A stretch of 64,000 nt of DNA from Nocardia carnea NBRC 14403 (GTDB taxonomy: Bacteria; Actinomycetota; Actinomycetes; Mycobacteriales; Mycobacteriaceae): NCBI RefSeq assembly GCF_000308515.1, contig NZ_BAFV01000126.1, positions 1 to 64,000 of the forward strand, read 5' to 3'. Each line of letters opens with the position of its first letter. The stretch's first letter is position 1. This document shows positions 1 through 7,701 of the stretch, in pieces. The notes beneath the pieces are model-generated. The model did not search any database, was not told the DNA's origin, and saw only the letters and a program-made list of their open reading frames with translations. The translations under genes were made by a program, and so were the position numbers.

Positions 1-92
1 CCCAAATTAAACATTACTCCCGACATGAGCAAACGCCCCTGTCTCATATAAGCCTCAATCAAACTGGTCGGTACAGTATTAAACAAATTCTT

Positions 93-122
93 TTGACACT
101 GTTTCATTCTGCGCTGTTTTAC
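93..122 (+). promoter_or_regulatory. Candidate promoter upstream of the first orphan gene
   Basis: A TTGACA hexamer at 93-98 is followed after about 17 bases by an AT-rich GTTTTACT stretch that could be a -10 element. The first 150 bases of the window are clearly AT-richer than the genes that follow, and the next plausible start codon lies at 239 on the same strand. This is a pattern match only. Confidence 0.3.
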
Positions 123-238
123 TTTACTCTGAGTCGTACGAAACGGTTTCAGTGATTGGGCGGGGGCGACGGCAGCGAATTGCGCTGCACGACAACCACT
201 GCTGAGACCGCCCAACTCGATGAGTCAGGGGTGAGTAC

Positions 239-745
239 ATGCAGCTCGCAAGGCCACACGCTGTACTGATCAGTGGAGGGAAAACCGCAAGCGACCGGTG
301 CGAGCGTTACCGCCGGATGAGGCTTCCCGCGAATGTCGCGCCAGGCACCGATCTGATCGTGGTGTCCCTGACCGAGGGCGTGGATTCGGTGCCCGCTCCG
401 CGCCTGCTGGCCCGGATCGCCTTCGACACACCAACGGTCCGCGCGCCACTCGGCCCGGTCGTCGAGCACCGGCGCAGCGACCGGCTCACCTTCCTCACCG
501 CTCCCGCCCCGGCCCGGCACGACTACAACAGCCGCCTGGTGTATCTCAACGTCATCGCCGGAGGACAGCTCACACTGCTGCCCTCACCCGCCGACGAGCA
601 AACACGTACCCGGCGATGGGCCGTCGAACCCACCGGCTCGGAGCTCCCGGAGATGCCCGCGGTAATCCACGCGCTGAAAGAGGCCGCCACCCGGTTGAGA
701 ACGATCTCGCCCGCCGCGGACTGGGTGAGAAGTGGCGAGCGCTGA
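239..745 (+). CDS. Orphan protein, 168 aa
   Basis: The ORF has actinobacterial codon bias in its later two thirds and encodes a 168-residue soluble protein that I do not recognise. The conserved-looking part starts near residue 26, with alternating hydrophobic segments such as DLIVVSLTEGVDSVPAP and RLVYLNVIAGGQLTLL, suggesting a small alpha/beta or beta-barrel fold. No signal peptide or membrane helix is visible. Its TGA overlaps the ATG of the next gene (TGATG at 743-747), so the two are probably translationally coupled and belong to one operon with the broken third gene. The true start could be an internal ATG near 317, because the first 25 residues look less protein-like. Confidence 0.5.
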   Translation: MQLARPHAVLISGGKTASDRCERYRRMRLPANVAPGTDLIVVSLTEGVDSVPAPRLLARIAFDTPTVRAPLGPVVEHRRSDRLTFLTAPAPARHDYNSRLVYLNVIAGGQLTLLPSPADEQTRTRRWAVEPTGSELPEMPAVIHALKEAATRLRTISPAADWVRSGER

Positions 746-960
746 TGGATCCCGAGCTTTCACCGAGGCCGCACGAGCCGGACACCCATATCCGGATCAA
801 GTGGCGCGAGGTCGACTTCCACTTCCGTGCGTGCCTGACCGCGGCCCGCAACTTCCTCGAGAAGTGGGCCGACAGCCACGCGCCCACTGCCGACGCCGCT
901 GAGATCGGCGACGGTTGCCTTCCTGCCCGCCGATTGCCCTGCGAGGAGCTCTGGATATGA
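745..960 (+). CDS. Small orphan protein, 71 aa
   Basis: The ATG at 745 overlaps the stop of the preceding gene, and the TGA at 958-960 overlaps the ATG of the following broken gene (ATGA at 957-960). This double overlap is the main support for its reality. The product is a small, charged, probably helical protein with a central RIKWREVDFHFRACL segment. No family recognised. It may form a complex with the products of its two coupled neighbours, but that is inference from overlap only. Confidence 0.5.
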   Translation: MDPELSPRPHEPDTHIRIKWREVDFHFRACLTAARNFLEKWADSHAPTADAAEIGDGCLPARRLPCEELWI

Positions 961-1446
961 CAGTCTTGACCGATTCCGTTGACGTTGTCTGTGCCCGGTA
1001 CTAGCGCAGTCATGACCTGGCCGCCGAGGTCGGTCCGGGCGACCGGATCTACGTCCCCGCCGGCCAGGTGGATGCGATCCAGATGTCGCGCCCGCTCGGC
1101 GATCTCGTCCGCCGGCAGTTAAACCTGTCCGGGATCCAGACTCCGATTGTAGAAAACCTCGGCACCCATTACCTGACAGTCATCAGTGATGGCGCTGGCG
1201 CACACCCTGGTGATCGGCGCCCGCTCGTGATCAGAGAATCCGAACCGGGTTCGGAGGTGCTGCGACGCGATTCCGCGCTGTTCCACAGCGCCACAATCCG
1301 GACCCGTGGTGGACGCGCCAATCATGCTCCCAGGCCCCGGCGACAAGCGGTTGGGCTGGTTCGACGCCCCGGTCGGCAAGGCACGCAGCGACTTCGAGCA
1401 GCTGAGCAGATTTACCGTGACGGCCTCCGACCGACTACGGCACTGA
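957..1446 (+). pseudogene. Decayed third gene of the orphan operon (in-frame TAG plus frameshift)
   Basis: A 15-codon reading frame starting MTVLTDSVDVVCARY ends at TAG 1002-1004. The same frame continues at once with well-formed protein sequence (RSHDLAAEVGPGDRIYVP, then VENLGTHYLTVISDG) up to about 1195. Protein-like sequence then resumes in another frame from about 1306 (APIMLPGPGDKRLGWFDAPV) and stops at TGA 1444-1446. This is what one nonsense mutation plus one frameshift in a gene of about 160 codons would leave. The family is unknown to me. From 1447 to 1682 no further gene is evident, and the long open plus-strand frame across 1068-3680 is a shadow of minus-strand genes. Confidence 0.55.
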
Positions 1447-1682
1447 TGAACGTCTACAGTTTCGTCTCAGCCTGGGGGACCGATCGTCAGACCGGTGCGA
1501 GGTCCTGTCGTGGTGCCGGTTCAGGCCCGAGGCGTCCGGATGATCACGGCGCGCGATGGCGAAGCCGCCGAGAACTCGCCGCCGCCGGGTGGCGACAAGC
1601 TCAAGCGGTAACGAACTGGCATGTATCACCCAACCGGAGCACTGCGCGGTCGAGAAACACGCTGCGGCGATCCGTCAACAAC

Positions 1683-2603
1683 TCAGCGTTTCTCGGGCAT
1701 GATCAGCGTGGTACAGCGGAACCCGGTGTCGTTGTCGCGCATGGTCCGGGAGGCGTCGTTGAATGCTGCTGGTTGTGCACGGTCGAATGGCGAGGTGAAG
1801 GCCGATCCCTTGAGTTCGTAGCGATCTGGCGTGGTTTCTGTTGCGAGCCATTCCCAGACGTTGCCGCACAGGTCGTAGACGCCGTAGGGGGAAGCGCCGG
1901 ATTTGTAGCGGTCGACCGGTGTGGTGGTGCCGGGGCCCGATCCGCGGCAGTTGCATTTCGCCGGTGTCGGCTGGTTGCCCCAGGGCCAGGTGGCTCCGCC
2001 GGTGCCACGTGCGGCTTTTTCCCATTGCAGGCTGGTGGGGAGCTGTTTGCCTGCCCAGTGTGCGTAGGCTTCGGCGTCGTCGTGGCCGACCCATACGACG
2101 GGGTGGTCGGCGATCTCGGGCAGGGGCCGGTGGTCTGGCCAGTGTTGTGGTGGCCGGTGGCCGGTGGCGGAGACAAAGCGCGAGTAGTCGGCGTTGCTGA
2201 CCGGATAGGTGTCAATGTAGAAGCCGGCCAGCCACTCCGGCTGGTCCTGGGGGCCCGAGAGGAAGACCCCTTCTGGTATCCAGGTCACGAGCTTTCCGTC
2301 GCCAGGGTGACGGATATATGCAGGTTGCACTACTACATCGGTGTCGTGGGCTTCACCGATTGCCTCGGGTGCGACCGAGCCGGTGAACCGTATTCGTTCA
2401 GCGGCATCGAGTCTGGCCAGCGAGGTGTCGAGCGCAGCTTGGTTGACAGGTCGTGGTGTGACTCGCGCGCCTCCCGCTTCCCATTTCGAGACCAAGCGCT
2501 CGTGGACGCCCAAGTGTGCAGCGAACTCCCTGATGCTCATGCGCCGCGCCTCGCGCAAGGCACGGACGTCGGCTCCTGTCCAGGGCCGAACCAGGCTGAT
2601 CAT
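1683..2603 (-). CDS. XRE-type HTH fused to a SUMF1/formylglycine-generating-enzyme-like domain
   Basis: The 306-residue protein has an N-terminal XRE helix-turn-helix (about residues 9-45, with REFAAHLGVHERLVSKWE). A SUMF1/FGE-sulfatase-type C-lectin fold follows from about residue 105, recognisable by GFYIDTYPVSNADYSRFV, LPTSLQWEKAARG, GVYDLCGNVWEW and a terminal DNDTGFRC. True formylglycine-generating enzymes carry a cysteine pair in the segment before GFRC; here that segment (GSAFTSPFDRAQ) has none. Sulfatase activation is therefore unlikely, and the fold may serve binding or another oxygenase role. An AAGGAC sequence about 11 bases upstream can act as ribosome-binding site. It is 66 bases downstream of the class IV aminotransferase on the same strand. 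Confidence 0.8.
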   Translation of the reverse strand: MISLVRPWTGADVRALREARRMSIREFAAHLGVHERLVSKWEAGGARVTPRPVNQAALDTSLARLDAAERIRFTGSVAPEAIGEAHDTDVVVQPAYIRHPGDGKLVTWIPEGVFLSGPQDQPEWLAGFYIDTYPVSNADYSRFVSATGHRPPQHWPDHRPLPEIADHPVVWVGHDDAEAYAHWAGKQLPTSLQWEKAARGTGGATWPWGNQPTPAKCNCRGSGPGTTTPVDRYKSGASPYGVYDLCGNVWEWLATETTPDRYELKGSAFTSPFDRAQPAAFNDASRTMRDNDTGFRCTTLIMPEKR

Positions 2604-2669
2604 GGCGTGCAGTGTCCTTTTCCCGTGTGGTCGGGGTTCAGCCTATCGACGCGGGCGACACTGCTTCGG

Positions 2670-3452
2670 TCAGAGTCGCTGGGGCGGAATAGATTCGTAT
2701 TCTCTGCGCAATGTGTCGATCAGTTCGTGCTCGACGGGCCAACGGTGGTTGTCGAGGCCGGATACGGGCCGCACACCGACAGCAGCGTTGGTCGCTACGA
2801 CGCCGGCAAGCCGGTCGAGCTGGGACAGCGTGATGCGGTCGGTGACGACGTCTTCGTCGCGGGCTTGGTTGATCAGTCGCATGGTGGTGCCGACCAGGAC
2901 ATCAGCGTGCGGCCAGACCAGCTGTCCGGCGGTGGTGATGAATCCGATATTGCTGGTGGCGATTTCGGTGATCGTGCCGTCGGGTTCGCTGAATACGACA
3001 TCGTCGTAGCCGGCGCGTTGCGCGCTGGCGCGGTGGTGCATCGCGCCGAAGAGTCCGAGGTGTTTGACTTTGGGCAGGTCGCGGGCGTAGACCGCCGATT
3101 GCAGTCTGAGCGGGGGCGGCGGTGTCGAGGACGCCGCGCGCATGGTGACCAGGATGTGTGGCTCGGCGGCAGCGCCGGGCCGGCCCATCTGGATCGCGGG
3201 GTCGTAGACACTGACCCGCACGACGGCAGGCCGCTCGGTGTCGCGCAGTGCATGGCGGACGAGTTCGCGGACGCGTTCGGCGTCCAGATCGGTGTCGAAC
3301 ACTGCGCGACAGTCCCGGGTCAGCCGATCCAGGTGCAGCGTCAGTCCTCGGACAGCGCGGTCTTCGACTCGCATCGAGGTGAAGTGACCGAAGTTGACCA
3401 GCCCCAATGGAGCGAGGTCGGCGAGCGTGACCGGCACACCGTTGAGTTCCAT
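2670..3452 (-). CDS. Class IV pyridoxal-phosphate aminotransferase/aminodeoxychorismate lyase-like
   Basis: The 260-residue protein matches the fold-type IV aminotransferase family (branched-chain/D-amino-acid aminotransferase and ADC lyase). It has an early FTSMRVEDRAVRGLTLHLDR segment, KVKHLGLFGAMHHRAS in the region of the PLP lysine, and GTITEIATSNIGFI where the family has its conserved E-x-x-x-x-N motif. The substrate cannot be predicted. The start lies inside the 3' end of the upstream truncated flavoprotein reading frame (112-base overlap), which suggests a deletion fused the two. It reads toward the XRE-SUMF1 gene and probably shares its transcript. Confidence 0.8.
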   Translation of the reverse strand: MELNGVPVTLADLAPLGLVNFGHFTSMRVEDRAVRGLTLHLDRLTRDCRAVFDTDLDAERVRELVRHALRDTERPAVVRVSVYDPAIQMGRPGAAAEPHILVTMRAASSTPPPPLRLQSAVYARDLPKVKHLGLFGAMHHRASAQRAGYDDVVFSEPDGTITEIATSNIGFITTAGQLVWPHADVLVGTTMRLINQARDEDVVTDRITLSQLDRLAGVVATNAAVGVRPVSGLDNHRWPVEHELIDTLRREYESIPPQRL

Positions 3453-4369
3453 GCGGCCAGTGTTTCACCGCCGCAGGGTGTGACGGGAGTCGCCTGGCAC
3501 CGAAGTTCGGCGCAAGGGCGGCGAGGTTCAGTGGCAGGGCAGTTCCCGACGGACAGATCCGAACCGAAGCTGAAGCGTGTGACGCCGGCGCGTCGTACGT
3601 CGGCGGTCTCCGCGCTGTCCGGTTCGGCGGGGGGGCCGGCCGACAGGGCGCAGATGATCGGCACAAGCGGTTGCCGGTAGTAGGGGTCGTGGTCGGTGGT
3701 TTCGGGGTCGCTGCAGATGCCGGACAGGATGTTGTCGAGAGGTATGGCTCGGTGTTGCGGCACGAACGTGTCTTCGAGGGTCAGCGTGTTGGAGCCTGTG
3801 CCGATCAGACCGTTGACGTCCCATTCGTCGCCGACGGTGAATTCTGATCGGGGTACAAGCAGCGCCAGCCGTTCAGTGCCGTCGAGCATGGCCGGGACCA
3901 GTACCCAGCCGGAGTGATTCTGGCCCGAGACGAACTCCCAGCGGCCCGTGACGAGCATGCCGCCGGCGGTCGGGGTGGCGGTGCCTGTCAGTGCGAAAAC
4001 TCCGCATGCCCGTGTGTTTTCGCTGTTCAGAACTTCCGACGTGGTGCGGTCGCCGAACAGGCTGATCATGTAGGGCATCGCGGCGTTGATGGCCATGGTC
4101 CAGGCGGTGGATCCGTCGTACTCGCCGAGTGTGCGCAGTACCCGGTGCTGGTCTGTCATCGGCAGCTGCGATCCGCCGTGGCCCTGGGCCCAAGTCATGC
4201 GCGTGATGCCCTTGGCGTCCAAGGCGAGTACGACACGGTCCGGCAGGGTGCGGAGTCGGAAGGACTCGGGAACCGACTTGGTGATGAGGCTCCCGATCTC
4301 CTCGACGGCGTGGACGAGATCGTCCGCGCAATCGGGTTCATCGGGAGCAGTCGGGATCGAGACAGTCAA
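3341..4369 (-). pseudogene. C-terminally truncated group-D flavin monooxygenase/acyl-CoA dehydrogenase-like protein
   Basis: Residues 1-247 of this 342-codon frame match the N-terminal and middle domains of the HsaA/acyl-CoA-dehydrogenase-fold monooxygenases: ITRMTWAQGHGGSQLP, LGEYDGSTAW, TGRWEFVSGQNHSGW, WDVNGLIGTGSNTL and the terminal PLVPIICALSAGPP. The helical C-terminal domain that should follow is absent; the remaining ~95 residues are low-complexity, arginine- and proline-rich and overlap the next gene in another frame. The start is TTG at 4369, with AAAGGG upstream. The homologue at 36581 loses similarity at the same residue. It might still be expressed as a truncated protein, but loss of flavin monooxygenase activity is likely. 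Confidence 0.65.
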
Positions 4370-4439
4370 CGTCGTGCCCTTTCGAAATGGGTGATATCGG
4401 GGCTGGATAGGGAGCTATCCGGTCGTGAATGAGTGTGGG

Positions 4440-4958
4440 TTACGTGCCGGTGAAGGCGCCGGGTTGTGGCGATGGGCCCGGTAGTCTGCGTGCGCCCGAC
4501 AGCAGGTCTTCGGTGAGGTGCTCGTAGCCGATTGCCAATTCGTACAGGCTGTTCCACAGGTGTTCGAGCTGGCACGGGTGGTGAGAGCCCGGGTCGGTGT
4601 CGATCAGGACAGATCGGTAGGCGAGGCGGTCGATGACGGCGCCGATGGTCTCGGTGTGCAATCGAGCCGTATGGTCCATGCATATCGTGTGGTACACTCA
4701 GGCATCGGCCTCCCTGATCATTGCGTGGCGCTGCTGCGAGATCCGGTGCAGGGTCATGGGGTCTTTGGCGGTGACTCGATAGTTGTATTGCAGCGTCAGA
4801 TCCCGCACCAGGACGAGGAGCGGGTGATCATCGGAGCACAGGTTGCCCCACATACGCACCGCGGCAATCATTTGCGGACCAGTAGGCAGTTCCATTTCTA
4901 GCAATTGCCAGGGGCCCAGGTGGTGCCGCTCAGCGTCGCCCGAAGTGGCGCGGCGCAT
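4440..4958 (-). pseudogene. DUF4254-like gene interrupted by an in-frame TGA
   Basis: Two minus-strand frames (4698-4958 and 4440-4697) lie in the same phase, separated only by TGA at 4698-4700. Read through, they give one DUF4254-like protein: an N-terminal helix region ending RHAMIREADA, the stop, then VYHTICMDHTARLHTET and the family signature IGAVIDRLA, ending YEHLTEDLLSGARRLP. The intact relative at 12184 has LIREIDAEV at the equivalent place; related actinobacterial proteins, as I recall them, often have tryptophan here (IDRWV), so TGG to TGA is the simplest explanation. The downstream half could restart at GTG 4697, directly after the stop. Function of the family is unknown. Confidence 0.6.
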
Positions 4959-5247
4959 GTGTGCGTGCGCGCATTCATGCTGTTTCCTTCCGATTCGCCC
5001 GGTGCACCCGGTCGGTTGCGGTGTTTCCCTCGAACATCGGCCGCGAACTCCGCAAGGGGGCCGGGACGCGCCAACGCTGGACCACCGCTGCTTGCCCGTT
5101 TCGCCGCGGAAGCAAGCACGCCGACCGGGTGCTGGTTACGATGCTGACCGATCAGATACACACTTGACCAGGGGTTGCTGGGGACAGTTTGGGGCCAATA
5201 TTCTTTGTCCCCAGCTTGTCCCCAGCGCGGTCGACAGAGGGGACTCC
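4959..5247. other. Intergenic region between divergent genes
   Basis: No gene is supported here. The right part (5175-5226) carries the operator/promoter described separately. The remainder has no recognisable repeat or RNA. The minus-strand DUF4254-like gene and the plus-strand XRE-TPR gene are divergent, so promoters for both should lie here. Confidence 0.5.
5175..5226 (+). promoter_or_regulatory. Promoter with overlapping GCTGGGGACA/TGTCCCCAGC operator repeats
   Basis: GCTGGGGACA at 5177-5186 is the exact reverse complement of TGTCCCCAGC, which occurs twice in tandem at 5206-5215 and 5217-5226. A plausible promoter, TTGCTG (5175-5180), 18-base spacer and TATTCT (5199-5204), sits so that the first arm covers the -35 side and the other two follow the -10. 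The regulated gene would be the XRE-TPR regulator starting at 5248, 21 bases after the last repeat, so autoregulation is the natural reading. Confidence 0.55.
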
Positions 5248-6471
5248 GTGAACTGGGAATTCGGTGACGCAATGAGGCGGCTGCGAATCGAACGTGATCT
5301 CTCAACCGGCGAGTTGGCCGCCGCGGTCAACTACGACCGCAGCGGCTTGAGTCGGATAGAACGCGGGGGCCGCTTGCCGACACCACGTGTCACCGAGCGA
5401 ATCGACACTGCACTCAGAGCGGGCGGTAGTCTTGTTCGTCTCGCCGAAAAGATCCGGTCCAGCACCGGTCTCGACATCGATCGGGAAGAACTGGCTGCTG
5501 CGGCGCGTGAGTCGAGCCAGTTCGCAGAATGGGCGACCGGTATTCGAGGCGACCTGGATGTCGACCAGATCTCTGACGAACTGACATCGATCGGGCGCCA
5601 ATTCGTGTCCGCTACGCCACTTCCGTTGGTCGGCCGGCTCCGGTCACTGCGTGACGACATCCGCACGGCCTTGCAGGCCGGACCGGCACCATCACGTGCA
5701 CGTGACCTGATACTGCTGGGAGGCATCACCATCGACCTTCTTGCCCACATCACGGAAAACCTTGGCTACGCCGCCGCCGCCGAGCGCCATGCTCGCGCGG
5801 CCGAGGCGATAGGGATCGAGCTGGGGCATCCAGGGTTGCAGGCATGGGCGGAAGGAACCCGGGCGTTGATCTGGGAGTGGAACCATCGCCCAGCCGAAGC
5901 GATGGCGCTGGCCGCCAAGGCAGCTGCCATCGCCCCGACGGGCGAGCAGCAGGTACGCCTCGCGGCGATCGAGGCACGCTGCGCAGCGCGGGTCGGGCGT
6001 GCCGAGACCGCGCACGACGCCATCACGCGAGCGATCGAAGCATCGGAAGCCACCGCCAATGACGAGGTCACCATGTTCGGTGGTGCTCTGAGGTTTCCGC
6101 CCAGCAAAGCGGCCTACTATTTCGGGTCGACGCACCAGCTGCTCGGCGAGTACGACCAGGCGCAGCGGTGGGCGCTGGCGGCGATATCTGGTTACGAGAC
6201 CGGGCCGCCGGCTGAGCGTTCCTATGGCGATGAAGCACTCGCCCGTGCCGATGCCGCGATCGGCCGCATCCACGCCGGCGAACTCGACGGCGCCAAAGAA
6301 ATCCTGCAACCAGTGCTCCGATTGCCCAGCGAGCAACGAATCCAGCCGATTACCGATGGTCTGCGCGCAGTTGACACCGCCCTGTCGAGCACCCACTATG
6401 CCAACGACAAAGCCACCATCCAGTTCAGCGAGGAGATCAACATGCTCGCCCCGTCCCGCCACCCGGGATGA
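5248..6471 (+). CDS. XRE family transcriptional regulator with TPR-like sensor domain
   Basis: The start is GTG at 5248, preceded by AGAGGGG. An upstream frame extension to 4843 is not protein-like. Residues about 6-58 form an XRE helix-turn-helix (MRRLRIERDLSTGELAAAV, YDRSGLSRIERGGRLP). The remaining ~340 residues are alpha-helical and alanine-rich, with repeated pairs such as AAAERHARAAEAIGIELG and LGEYDQAQRWALAAISGY, typical of the TPR-containing actinobacterial XRE regulators that often sense a small molecule or peptide. The operator repeats just upstream suggest it controls itself. Its stop overlaps the ATG of the kinase-fold gene (ATGA, 6468-6471), so the pair is a two-gene operon. The relative at 9739-11136 has the same architecture. 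Confidence 0.85.
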   Translation: MNWEFGDAMRRLRIERDLSTGELAAAVNYDRSGLSRIERGGRLPTPRVTERIDTALRAGGSLVRLAEKIRSSTGLDIDREELAAAARESSQFAEWATGIRGDLDVDQISDELTSIGRQFVSATPLPLVGRLRSLRDDIRTALQAGPAPSRARDLILLGGITIDLLAHITENLGYAAAAERHARAAEAIGIELGHPGLQAWAEGTRALIWEWNHRPAEAMALAAKAAAIAPTGEQQVRLAAIEARCAARVGRAETAHDAITRAIEASEATANDEVTMFGGALRFPPSKAAYYFGSTHQLLGEYDQAQRWALAAISGYETGPPAERSYGDEALARADAAIGRIHAGELDGAKEILQPVLRLPSEQRIQPITDGLRAVDTALSSTHYANDKATIQFSEEINMLAPSRHPG

Positions 6472-7340
6472 CCGAGGAAATCCTGTCCACAGCATGCGAG
6501 CTGGCCGGCTTCCCTGCCGACGATGCCCGCCTGCTGCGTGCGCACAGCAATACCGTCTATCTCCTGCCGTCGACCGGCGTTGTGGCCCGCGTCAACGGCA
6601 ATGACCACGCCGGGCTGCGGGCGAAAGCCTCACTCACCCTCACTCGCTGGCTGGCAGACAACGCTGTGCCGGTTACCGAGGCTGCCTTCGACCGCGCGGT
6701 CGAAGTCGCCGGCTCGACAGTCACGTTCTGGATCTACTACCCCCAGCTGCCTGGCAGGGAGCGACCGACTGCGCGGCACCTAGCTGGGATCCTGCGGCGC
6801 CTTCACGCGCTCCCAGCTCCACCGTTCCCCCTTCCCGACTATGAGCCGTTGATTGGCCTCACCAGCATCCTCGCCGCCGACGAGACGGCGGCGGTGCTGT
6901 CCGGCACCGATCGGCGCTGGCTGAACCAGCAAGCTCAGCAGGCGATCAGCGAGTATCGGGGCCTGCCCACTGTGTTGGGCCGAGGCATGGTCCACGGTGA
7001 TGCCTACGCCGGAAACACCCTCTGGTCTGGAGATACGGTGCTACTGGGGGACTGGGACGAGGCCGCGATCGCTCCGCGCGAGCTCGACCTGGCCAATACC
7101 GTGCAGTCGCGGCGGTTCGGCGCACGAGAAACCGACATCGACGGCTTCCTGCGCATTTACGGTCATGACCCGCGCGACATTCCGCTCTTTGGGGCGCTGG
7201 TCCGCATGCGTGACCTGCACACCCTCACCAGCTACATCCGCCGCGCACAACGCGGCGACGGTAACGCACACACCGAACTCACGACGCGGATCCGCAGTCT
7301 ACGAGACCCCGCCGCGCCAGCTCGCTGGAAGAGCTCGTAG
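6468..7340 (+). CDS. Aminoglycoside phosphotransferase (APH)-family kinase
   Basis: The 290-residue protein has the APH/choline-kinase fold. The catalytic loop is HGDAYAGN (176-183) and the metal-binding motif is GDWDEAA (194-200). The N-lobe is shortened, with VVARVNG as the probable lysine-less ATP-binding strand. Substrates in this family range from antibiotics to homoserine and other small metabolites, so resistance should not be assumed. It is translationally coupled to the XRE-TPR regulator, which suggests that the regulator governs its expression. The end is clear at TAG 7338-7340. Confidence is high for the fold and low for the substrate. Confidence 0.85.
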   Translation: MTEEILSTACELAGFPADDARLLRAHSNTVYLLPSTGVVARVNGNDHAGLRAKASLTLTRWLADNAVPVTEAAFDRAVEVAGSTVTFWIYYPQLPGRERPTARHLAGILRRLHALPAPPFPLPDYEPLIGLTSILAADETAAVLSGTDRRWLNQQAQQAISEYRGLPTVLGRGMVHGDAYAGNTLWSGDTVLLGDWDEAAIAPRELDLANTVQSRRFGARETDIDGFLRIYGHDPRDIPLFGALVRMRDLHTLTSYIRRAQRGDGNAHTELTTRIRSLRDPAAPARWKSS

Positions 7341-7701
7341 CGCAGGAGGCTCCTCGTACTCGCCAATGCCCGCGCGGCTGTCGATGTTTCATCGAGATAT
7401 GTGCCGCCCGCACACGTAAAGAGTTGTGTAGGCCTGATCCCGGCCGTGCTTCGGCGTATCGGCCAGACATTGCTTTGGGCCTGGGCTCTGCCCCAAGATC
7501 GGGCGGTGGACAGTGAGCTCCGCTCGTTCATATCTGTCGGCACAGAGTATGAATCGGGTTCTCTACCATGTCACAGGAATAGATAATGACGGGATACTGG
7601 TCGTTGTCCGCGCAGTCAGATCAGCGGGACGCTTGCCAGATAGGGCGTGAACAAGGTGGCAACTGTTCTTCTCGGACAGAAGCGCGGTCACAGCCCCCGG
7701 C
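7341..7701. other. Intergenic, no gene recognised
   Basis: About 360 bases with only short, poorly biased frames. No RNA gene, repeat or clear terminator hairpin was recognised. A promoter for the next plus-strand gene is expected but not identifiable. Confidence 0.4.

Noticed and set aside
1068..3680. An 870-codon open frame on the plus strand
   Set aside because: It lies antisense to the XRE-SUMF1, aminotransferase and flavoprotein genes, which have recognisable domains. Its own translation has no recognisable protein pattern except at its first ~60 codons, which belong to the decayed gene.
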